Shown in pieces: positions 56,393-64,000 of a stretch of DNA of 64,000 bases; position 1 is the first letter of the stretch; every line of letters starts with the position of its first letter. The stretch comes from Laburnicola sp. R22_1. Lineage: Eukaryota; Ascomycota; Dothideomycetes; Pleosporales; Didymosphaeriaceae. The position numbers and the translations under genes were made by a program. The stretch lies in contig JACONQ010000009.1 in NCBI GenBank assembly GCA_014281115.1, forward strand, positions 1,302,001 through 1,366,000. The letters are read 5' to 3'. The notes beneath the pieces are model-generated. The model did no database searches. It saw only the letters and a list, made by a program, of their open reading frames with translations, and was not told the origin of the DNA.

Positions 56393-58263
56393 ATGTACTT
56401 TATACTCGAGTCAATTATTTCATCGAGTTGATCACTTTGCTAAGACCCCACTAAGTTCTATACTATTTACAATAGTATAGAGTTAACACAAACTATTTTT
56501 AATAGTCTAAATAGGCCAATCTATTTAGAATCTACTTCTACAGGCTGTCTACAGGTTGTTTTATTATGCCTAGGCTTGCCGCAGCATCCACAGCGCCGTT
56601 GAGCAGATTTGCCTCTATTAGCGCGCATCCTCTTCTTCGCCTTTTGCCCATCACTGCGCGCCCTAAACTCCTTTAGAGTGGCTAGCCGCTAGCTCTCTTT
56701 AGCTGTAAGAACTCCTTCACGCTATACTCGCTTTCTTTTATATAATTTACATTGCGTAGCGGCCTTATTAGCAGCTTAAAGTTCGGCGTTGCGTTTAGTT
56801 ATTAACACCAAAGAATGCCCTATTAGCTTGGCACCTTTAACGAGCTTTTCCACCGCCTTAACTATATAAGTTAGGGAACTATCTATATACCTTTAAATCC
56901 TCTGCTTAACTAGCGTTGATTGCAATCTAAGTTCTATACTATTTTGCGAAGTTTGCGACTCCTATATACTATTACGAATAGTACAAAGTGAAGGCGTACG
57001 CAGGCGGACGTTAAGCTGCGATATTACAACTTCTAGATTGTAGGACACTAGGCCAGCATCTCGAAAGCCTCCTTTAATATTACTTTTAGTAATTAAAGCC
57101 TTAAAAGTAGTAATAAAGCAAGGTAAAAACTCGATTTTAGTGATGTGCGTGATGTGGTTGCGCATTAGATTCTTAGCTTAGCGTCTATACGCCTTTTTTA
57201 ACAGCGCAAAACAACCCACATTAAGTGGCTATAAGAGGTGCGACGAATGTGAAGACATATAGAGAGTAATAATATTACTCTTTTTGTAGTAATTCTAAAA
57301 TTCAAGCGAGTTGTAACTTTTGTGGCTATTAATAATGAGCAAACGTACTCTACTAGTAGTATGCCTCTTTGTATACTTATTAAAGTGCTTTAGCTATTAC
57401 AGACTAAGCTTATTTATTGTCTAGCCATTCTTAGAGATTGCAATAACCTAATTATAAGGTAGATCCTTCTTCTTATACTAGGCGGAGAGGTGGTGCTTGC
57501 CCCCAAAGATAATAAAGAGTAGGATCTACCACCCCATTGCGTTAATGTCTTGGATAACTATTATCCACTCCCTATTGCCCTACTGCACCTACTTTGGCTG
57601 TCCTTAACGCTCAGAGCCTATAACTATCACTCTAGTTAATATTATGCCTATTATAAAGCCAGACTCGTTGAAATTGTAGGTGTCCTTATCTAGGATACTA
57701 TACTTAGCCTTTATATTCTCTACAAGCTAGAACTAGTCTTGTATTACCTTAGGATCCTCCTAGAGGGCTCTCTTATAGTTGTACTTTCAATTAAACTTAA
57801 CTTAAAGCTTTAGCTAGCGCTTAACAAAGTCATAAGACCACCTCTGGCCAACTAGCTTGTAGTGGCGTGCAGCTAGTGAAGAATTGGCTATATCTTTTAT
57901 GGCATTAAGCTAGGGCGAAAATCCTCGCGCGTCTAGGTCGAGTATATACTACATAATTACCTGCTCCTCTCTTATAGTAAGTCTTATTTTATTAGGTGCG
58001 CAGTTGCATCTAAACGTCTTTTTAGCATATTAGTTGCTAAGTGTACTTTAAGAGACGTTATAAAGGGCTATAGCGCGTCGCTAAGAGAGTATCGCGTCTT
58101 ATTTAATAGCCTAAATTGTAAGCTGTATACGCGCTTCTTTTAACACTAGTAGTTTATTATATGGTTAAGGCATCGCGTTATACTATTGCTAATAGTACGT
58201 TTTAGTAGAGTCTTGGCAAAGTAATTAACTTAATAGAATAATTAACTCGAGTGCAAAGTACGT
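56393..58263 (-). mobile_element. pogo-type DNA transposon 2 (about 1,871 bp)
   Basis: Imperfect TIRs of about 60 bp (GTACTTTATACTCGAG... and the complement of ...CTCGAGTGCAAAGTAC) with TA on each side. Its TIR differs from that of pogo 1, so it is a different family. Composition is intermediate: partly RIP-mutated but with CA/TG-rich blocks. Confidence 0.85.
56950..58200 (-). pseudogene. pogo-type transposase relic with catalytic Asp losses
   Basis: Minus-strand reading: YNFNESGFIIG at about 57690-57660 (canonical D-E-SGF, Asp now Asn), a REWIIVIQDINAMG then ILLFIIFGGKHHLSA stretch, then at about 57260-57190 MSSHSSHLL-PLNVGCFALLKK (canonical QPLDVG; Gln to stop, Asp to Asn). An open 67-codon tail at 57165-56962 contains FRDAGLVSYNLEVVISQLNVRLRTPS, the usual 'FR.AGL.P..P..VL..L.V.LRTPT' end. 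Several frameshifts or stops separate these blocks. Confidence 0.85.
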
Positions 58264-58265
58264 TA

Positions 58266-58599
58266 GCAATTGTTTTTAGTATACTCACAGCTTTCCCTTA
58301 TAGCGTTATACTATATACTAAAAGGTCTACGATGTTTCTCTTTCTAATACTAATAGTAACAATCTAGGTAGACTATATATAGCGTAAGTAAATCTTATAT
58401 TAGAACTAGGTGTTATATATAGTACATAATAACCTTCTATCTTAATCTACTTTAACCTTAAACTAAAAAAAAAGGTTAAAAAAGGCGTTTGGCAAGCCGA
58501 CTAAAGCCTAATATAATCTAGTTTATATAACTTTAATTTAATTTATAGCCTATATAACTTTAATTTAACTTATACTTATTATTATTATAAAATTTATAG
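58266..58599 (+). repeat. Z fragment, then W right end
   Basis: 58266-58347 is Z. 58356-58500 continues W with the unoccupied X target (TATAGCGTAAGTAAATC) and ends at GGTTAAAAAAGGCG...GCAAGCCGA. 58505-58590 is AT-rich with two TATATAACTTTAATTTAA direct repeats. Confidence 0.6.
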
Positions 58600-58676
58600 G
58601 TAGAGGTTAGGTTAGGGTTAAGGTCTTACATAAGGGAACCTAACTCTAACCTAACCTATACCTATTTGCCAGCCTA
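58600..58676. mobile_element. hAT-type MITE, right end only
   Basis: GGTTAGGTTAGGGTTAAGGT then ...CCTATTTGCCAGCCTA matches the right terminus of copies 1 and 2. The left terminus was not found. Confidence 0.7.
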
Positions 58677-58840
58677 GTCTGCGCATAGTTAAGCAGCCTC
58701 TCTAGAAAAATCTTTCCTAATGTAGCCTTTAAAGTAATTAAATTGTCTAAAAAACTAAGCGTATAATATATTTCTACTATTTATAATATATTAAAAAGAT
58801 ATTATTATATAATACTTATCTTAAATTATTAAGCCTTTGT
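58677..58840. other. RIP-affected DNA at island border
   Basis: Composition switches to normal at about 58840. Confidence 0.5.
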
Positions 58841-61196
58841 TGGGTTTGTCGGGCAATGTGCGGTACGACGGGACTGTGGAAGCGTGGTCAAAGAGCGGTG
58901 AGTGAGACTGACGGAGAGGGTGTCAACATCAAATCGGTAAATCGCAAGGACGTAAATTCCGCCTGGATGTCATGTTAGAGAAGGATCATTTCGACGATGT
59001 AATGTGGAAGGCGCATCTTAGCATTGGAGTAAGTGCGAATTGGCTTCTTTTACCTTCTGTAATAGGTACAAAGGTTGCGTCACTTGCTGGTGAGAAAAAA
59101 TTTCGGCCCCTCCTCACCGACAAAAACCATTTTGGTTGTCACGATTGCTGGTGAGAGAAATAGGTAGGTCTTCCTACCGTAGTCTTGAGGCAAATACCGA
59201 CGCGCAATTAGGATCAAGTATAGTGGGGAGCCGAAGCATGACGCGATGATTGTAAAGAGGCAATCACATGAAAGTTCTCCGCCTGCCGGTGCAAAATGAG
59301 GTTCGGGGATTTGGTGCTGCGGAAGTGCCGGGACATGGTACGGAAATTCAGGGACGTTGTGCTGCAGCTTCCCGACAGGTAAAGGGGAAAGGTCACACAA
59401 TCCTCTCACCCATCAGACAGCAGTTCAGAGTTATTGTGCTGCAGAAGCTTAGAGACACCGTGTACCGAGAGTGCGCGAAGTCTTCATTCAGATAGCTTAG
59501 AGACATGTTGCTGCAGAAGTTCTGGGGGCTAATACGTGGGATACGTTAATGTGGGAACAAGGCTCACGCAGGTCAATCTACAGTACTAGGACAAAAGTGT
59601 GAGTACAATGTGTTACCCCAGGATAAGCGATACAGATGCCAACTGTACTTACAAAGTAAACGTAGGAGCTGTAGGTAGTTATAGACTTTAAACCTCTCTA
59701 TTTAAATATAGTAAATTGGTAGGTGCGTGGGGTTTTAGGGAAGCGGCGTTATTAGGAGTGCGCTTAGGTCCAGAATGTAGTACAATGGGGCTGCGCGGGG
59801 TTGCAGTGAATGGAACGAGAGTAAACAATGCGTGCAGGAGGTACCACCTAGGATGATCAAAGCTGCTTTTTTGGTAGAGGGATGGAATGGGTTTGAAGGT
59901 TGCATCCATGCATGGGTGCATTTAGGACAGCCGGTGGTGGGCGTGGAAACGGGACTGAAGGACACATGCATTGGCGGGGACCTCGGGAGGTACGCGTAGG
60001 ACACCCAGGGGGGCAGTGTGCGCGGAAGGCTCCGATGTCGTGTAACAACACTCATTCGCGATCTGGGACACTTCTATTCTAATGGCTGACGGTCACTAAG
60101 CTGGTTTCGTGCAGGTGTGTACAGGAGCGGCGCAGGTGGTTTTGATAACTTACGGTTGATGACGACCCCTTCCATCAGAATCCATGCGCTGGTGATCGTT
60201 CGGCTGTACAACCGGTACGAGTGTCCCTGCACACTTCGTGCGATCCACATTTTGAGAACTACCTACTGAAATTGTATAACAGGGCTCACTGGATTATCTG
60301 AAAGAAGACTTCGCGCACTCTCGGTACACGGCTCACTGGATTATACTCTGTTTTGGAAGCAACGCGATCAAAGTCGTCACTGCTATCATGAACGGCGTTG
60401 TCTTCCACAATATAGCTGTTTTAACATGGTGTGCCCAAGGTCCTTCTCCATGTGTCTTTTTTGCAAGATGACAGAACCTTGGTAATGTAATCCAGTCATC
60501 AGCTTCTCCATCATTGCACCGTTTACATCTCAGTGTCTCCCGCCTCCCCCATATGCAGGTCTGCGGTACAGAGCTGGTGATGCTGCCTCTGTGTGTGCAG
60601 AGACTCAAATGTGCAGACTTTATTGTACACGGTAGAAACGTGCATCCTATTTTCAACAAGGGTTGTATGAGAGATAGAAATACCGGGACTCTGTTTTTCA
60701 TGCACATGTCGGTACTACGAGGGAACGTGACTGATAGCACAGGCCTGTCGCCTGACAGAATGATACTCGCATGCCGCTTTTACTGATTGGTGGTACTGCA
60801 TCTGTTGTACAAGGGATTTTCCAGGTGATGTTCCTGCTCGGAGGCGTGTCTTAATACGGCCTAGAGAGTGACATTGTATTTCGCAATATCGCAACATGCA
60901 CCTGATAGCTTGAGCTGGCTTAACTCTAGGAGAAATGCACTGTGTGAGAACTGAGCATATTACATGTGCAATATTCCGGTGAGAATCATGAGAAAATCTT
61001 TGGATGAGACAATATATGCCCAAAAGATGTCTCTTATTTTGCAGAGAGCGAGTACAGCATACCGTAGTCAGATCAGACCTCGGGGCGTGCTGTTTTCAGC
61101 GATGAAAGGTTGTGAATCAACCATACTTCCATGTGTCACTTGGGTTCCATCTATCGTAGTCGATGGCAAGGCTCCGTTCCGCAAGCATCCGCCGTA
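58841..61196. other. Non-RIP island without assignable gene
   Basis: Balanced composition, no clear codon structure. Overlapping open frames of 60-135 codons occur on both strands (for example 60333-60740 minus, 60514-60786 plus) and contradict each other; no domain recognised. 59290-59520 has imperfect repeats around GTGCTGCAG. It could hold a non-coding transcript, a fast-evolving gene or gene remnants. Confidence 0.4.
59456..60332. repeat. 36-40-bp inverted repeat pair, 800 bp apart
   Basis: 59456-59495 (CACCGTGTACCGAGAGTGCG...) is the inverse of 60293-60332 (...CGCACTCTCGGTACACGG) with two or three mismatches. The right copy is also bracketed by a 14-bp direct repeat GCTCACTGGATTAT (60283-60296, 60330-60343). 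Confidence 0.85.
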
Positions 61197-61590
61197 ATTT
61201 ATTTTAAGAAGTCTTCTTTAAGCGGTTAGCTATAGATATGTTAATAAGTTAGTAGTCCTCCGCTTCTACTAGTAGGTGTCTAATAGCAGTCTTATAGCAC
61301 TATAAAAAAATTGTCTCTGCATCTGCCTTTTTCTTTAGCAAAACTATAGCTAACTTATTATAGGGCTTATTAGGAGACTAGAGATAACTACTATATTCTA
61401 ACTTGCAAACCTAGTGTTAAAGCCTATTAATTACTTACTAGAGAGTAGATACATTAATTGCGTAGAAACTGGCTTTAATATCCTTTTTAGAAATACAGCT
61501 TAAAAAATATATAGTAGTATAGAGATCTATATTAATTAGCTCCCTAAAGGCTAAGGAAGAAGGGAGCTGCAGATAGTTTTGCAATTTAGT
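61112..61590 (-). pseudogene. Unassigned gene remnant crossing a RIP boundary
   Basis: On the minus strand the frame in RIP-mutated DNA (61590-61200), reading ELINIDLYTTIYFLSCISKKDIKASFYAINVSTL and, with TAG as former Trp/Gln codons, LVEAEDY-LINISIANRLKKTS-NKLRR, continues without a shift into unmutated DNA (61197-61115) as MLAERSLAIDYDRWNPSDTWKYG, stop. The continuous peptide character suggests a real C-terminus. I do not recognise the family. Confidence 0.4.
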
Positions 61591-61600
61591 TAAGCATAGG

Positions 61601-61918
61601 TGTCAGATATCAGGTCACTGGAAATCACTGTGATTTCACTGTGAAATCCAGTGGTCACGTGCGTCCGATCACATGGTCTCCTTATGACGACAGTTGGTGT
61701 AACTTACAGTGATTTCACTGTGAGATCACTGTGAAATACACAAAGGAGACTGGCGTACTACTGTTACACTACTCCGCACTATTACTAGTGCGTCTTAGCG
61801 CTAGATAGATATTGCGTACGATAGCTGAGCTTCTCCGACAGAGATCACTCGACAATCAATTCATCATCAAATCCATCACTTTCATCTCATCTCATCAAAG
61901 ATACTTACGTATCTGACA
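61601..61918. mobile_element. Solo LTR of the Copia family, 318 bp, perfect 5-bp duplication
   Basis: TGTCAGATATC...ACGTATCTGACA, with ATAGG at 61596-61600 and 61919-61923. Aligns in inverted orientation with the 292-bp Copia LTRs (shared GTACTACTGTT, ACTAGTGCG, GAGCTTCTCCGACAGA blocks) but is diverged, with extra CACTGTGA-type units. Essentially RIP-free. Confidence 0.95.
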
Positions 61919-61947
61919 ATAGGCCTCTAAGCACAAAGCCCAGTGCA

Positions 61948-61990
61948 GCCAATCGCGATCGTGGGCTGATAGCCCACGAATGCGATTGGC
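61948..61990. other. Strong 43-nt hairpin beside solo LTR
   Basis: GCCAATCGC-GA-TCGTGGGCT-GAT-AGCCCACGA-AT-GCGATTGGC: two 9-bp perfect stems separated by a 2+2 internal loop, closed by GAT. Contains CCAAT on both strands (CCAATCGC / GCGATTGG), so it may be paired CCAAT boxes in a promoter region as well as a structure. Confidence 0.85.
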
Positions 61991-62095
61991 CGCTGTGTCC
62001 CAAGACACGCCTGTAGGCAACTCTTGTAGTATAAGGAACGCAAGGCTCTCCATCCACTTTCATCCCAGTCATGCAAGTACCAAGCGGGTAATTGC

Positions 62096-62783
62096 ATGCG
62101 GAACCTCTCCCGACCGGGAGGGATGTACAGGCTTGGCGTGAATGCACGTTGGCACTCATGGCTCGCTTCCCTCGCTTCCCCGGGCCGCAGCCTCAAAATG
62201 CGGAATATCGGATGTACGGTAGAACTTAACTACGAGCTCTTCGTCTTCGATCCAACAGGAGGAACGAATAGGCACTCTTCCGCGTTCCGCGAGATCGTCG
62301 TGTACGGACAGAATTTGAGACATATAAAGCAAAGCATCCCTTCGTATGTCTTGTCAGCGTCTATTGCGCCAGAACCCCAAACGACCACATTGAACGTTAG
62401 CTGCACCCGATGACTATCTTGTCTGTCGAAGTAATCACCACCATCATCTTTAGCGGCTCTTCGCTCATCATTGCGGTCCTTACTTGGTGGGAGGCCCGGA
62501 GAAGACACCGAAGGAAAGGTGCGCTGAAAGACGTCCGCATCTGTATTGCTATACATTACTGACTTCTGTGCAGATGTTGATGATCCAGAAGGTGGCTTTG
62601 CAAATCAGACTGGACACAATCAAGCAATGCCCCTCGGTGTACCACATAACACCAGCGGACAAGGCAACAGCGGTCACTCGTCATCATGGACCCCAACTGG
62701 CGGTTCCCCGAACATCCTCTCTATCATCTTCAAAGGCCAGTCTAATGCTCGATTTCGGACTCAAACGGAGTGGATATAGATGA
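62096..62783 (+). CDS. Possible small membrane-protein gene, exon structure unresolved
   Basis: Three plausible coding pieces. 62200-62410 reads NIGCTVELNYELFVFDPTGGTNRHSSAFREIVVYGQNLRHIKQSIPSYVLSASIAPEPQTTTLNVSC, extracellular-looking with one N-x-S site. 62410-62520 reads MTILSVEVITTIIFSGSSLIIAVLTWWEARRRHRRKG, one clear transmembrane helix followed by a basic stop-transfer cluster. After a putative intron ending CTTCTGTGCAG (62573), a polar Gly/Ser/Asn-rich tail DVDDPEGGFANQTGHNQ...TQTEWI ends at the stop at 62777-62779. The first two pieces are in different frames, so an unidentified splice is required. Topology resembles a single-pass surface protein. No known family. Confidence 0.35.
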
Positions 62784-63032
62784 AGGATCTCGAGAATCGA
62801 TAATTTAATCGCAATGATTGAATAGACTGCGAGTTTGGCTTTTTTGTAGCGCATCCTGTGGTCATTCGGTTTCGAGCTGTACAAGTCCTGCAAGCGTTCT
62901 TTCGAGTACTCACAACCTCCATGTCGTTTAGAGGTGATATAAGGGCATTGTCTTGCCTAGGCAATAATTGAAGCAAGGTGTTATGCCAGCGCTCGGCATC
63001 ATGGGTAGTTCCAACATGTCCTAAGCCACCAC
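62784..63032. other. Intergenic region
   Basis: Between two convergent genes. No gene seen. Confidence 0.5.
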
Positions 63033-64000
63033 CTAATCAAGCCTCGGCCTATCCATGCTTCGGGCCTTCAACTGTGCGAACATAGCCCACGCTCCCAGTG
63101 CAATGCAACAGAAGAGCAAGATAACCCATTGGAACACACCGATGCCCAGCCCTTGTACCACTGCGCCAATGCCAAACGGTAGCGCTGCACCGCCTATCTG
63201 TCCCACAGACGCCACAAAAGAAATGGCTGCGACATGCAGCTCGTGCGGCAGCAGTTCCGATAACACAACTACTCCAGATGGAAATAGTGGCCCCATGATG
63301 AAACCAGCAAATGTCATCGTGATAATGGAGATAGCCGGAGAAGTAATGATCGCAAAGAGCAAGAGAAGACTGATAGCGCAAGCAAGGTACATGGCTACTG
63401 CACGACGCACACCGATCCGTTCCGTCACGTGACCAAGCGTTAGACGTCCTACGGCCATCCCGGCCCAGTACCCAGAGGAAGAGAGACTGGCTAGGTAAGT
63501 GGAAGCGTGTCGAGACCGTGTCATGAAGGAGACGACCCAGCCAGATATCGCTGTTTCGATACCAACATCGGCGAGGAAGGAGGTGGCGGCCACCCAGGTA
63601 GCAGGGTGCCTGAAGATTGCGTTCCACGAGGCACCGTTTTGTTCGAGGGCGACGTGGCTTTTTGATTGGTGGTATTTGGCAGCCGATTCGAGTCTAAAAG
63701 CGGTCGTCAGAACAATCAACTCTAATACTGATGCTCCGGTCTAATAAAAGTCAGCGATAGTTCTAATCCACTGTACTATGTCGGAGTTGATAGCAAAATA
63801 AACCATGACATTGTGATAGCCGGTGTTAGATGCACAAGGCCAACGGAGAATGTGCCGGCCTGAACGCCACTCTCTGAAGGAGGCAGAACAGCCGAAATTG
63901 GAAGACTTTCGGACTTACAAGCACATAATACCACTCCCACCATGGCCTCACTGCCTTCGAAATCCACAACCCTGCAGCAAATGGGCCCACCGCAGCTCCA
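63033..64000 (-). CDS. MFS transporter, C-terminal half (5' end beyond window)
   Basis: Minus strand. Exon at 64000-63919 (partial) encodes GPFAAGLWISKAVRPWWEWYYVL. A GTAAGT donor begins at 63918, the intron is 63918-63741 (178 nt, ending TTATTAG), and the frame continues in phase as TGASVLELIVLTTAF to a stop at 63033-63035 (235 codons). It shows a hydrophilic central loop (RLESAAKYHQSKSH...), then about six helices. Between the second and third of these is GRLTLGHVTERIGVRRAV, the loop 8-9 version of MFS signature A (GRxxxGxxxDRxGxRR). GWVVSFMTRSRHASTYLASLSSSGYWAGMAVGR is typical of a fungal MFS subgroup annotated as BSC6-like or general MFS. Plasma- or organelle-membrane secondary carrier; substrate unknown. 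No stop or frameshift seen, so it is probably an active gene. Confidence 0.9.

Noticed and set aside
56382..58355. 11-bp duplication TAATACTAATA around repeat Z
   Set aside because: Other Z copies also end in TAATACTA-like sequence, so the match may be part of Z itself; the evidence is ambiguous.
59080..60786. Overlapping open frames of 60-135 codons at 59-61 kb
   Set aside because: Open frames occur on both strands in several phases as expected from GC-balanced non-coding DNA; none has a recognisable domain or consistent splice structure.
62096..62556. Minus-strand open frames opposite the possible membrane gene (61905-62196, 62230-62556)
   Set aside because: The plus strand shows a transmembrane helix with a stop-transfer cluster, whereas the minus frames show no feature; treated as shadows.
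63049..63627. Alternate-frame 192-codon and plus-strand 125-codon open frames over the MFS gene
   Set aside because: The minus-strand frame with signature A and six helices is clearly the coding one; the others are shadows of it.

Overview
The window comes from a filamentous ascomycete (Pezizomycotina-type) nuclear genome. Three things show this: short GT-AG introns in the recognisable genes, fungal-specific protein families (a Fung_rhodopsin/SAT4-like membrane protein and a fungal-type MFS carrier), and massive repeat-induced point mutation (RIP). Most of the window is TA-rich, CA/TG-poor debris in which coding frames are broken by TGG->TAG and CAA/CAG->TAA/TAG changes. I could not identify the species. 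No rRNA gene, confident tRNA gene, CRISPR array or intact transposase gene was found.

Layout. 1-4.57 kb: RIP-degraded repeats, including a Gypsy gag relic on the minus strand. 4.57-6.85 kb: an island of normal composition with a multi-exon rhodopsin-domain gene. 6.9-13.2 kb: layered repeats: a hAT-type MITE with telomere-like interior, a solo LTR with perfect target duplication, a foldback element, and an unknown coding repeat (here 'W') split by a second unknown element ('X'). 13.24-18.72 kb: a full-length Copia retrotransposon on the minus strand with 292-bp LTRs and a 5-bp duplication. 18.7-22.5 kb: more W, short 'S' elements and Tc1 debris. 22.5-40.4 kb: an older RIP-flattened Copia of the same family, broken by at least two LTR retrotransposons (A 24235-28205; B 29258 to about 38783), which themselves carry a hAT MITE, a pogo-type DNA transposon and a truncated X copy. 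43.4-55.1 kb: another Copia-type relic whose LTRs and body are interrupted by a 618-bp SINE-like unit, a Tc1/mariner element with intact catalytic residues, and S and X insertions. 55.1-58.7 kb: another W copy carrying S and a second pogo element. 58.8-64 kb: return to normal composition with an unassigned 2.3-kb stretch, a second solo LTR, a possible small membrane-protein gene and the 3' part of an MFS transporter gene that runs off the right edge.

The value of the window is stratigraphic. Many insertions can be dated against each other because paralogous copies preserve the empty site. Short units (solo LTRs, S, truncated X, SINE-like unit; roughly 110-620 bp) are far less RIP-mutated than the long elements around them, as expected if RIP ignores short duplications. 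Two families are the best candidates for something undescribed. S is about 120-130 bp, shows no terminal inverted repeats, and repeatedly makes 9-bp duplications whose end next to its conserved GTG terminus reads TAT. X is about 1.25-1.36 kb, makes 9-15-bp duplications, and has copies truncated from one end, the behaviour of target-primed retroposition, although no reverse transcriptase was recognised in it.
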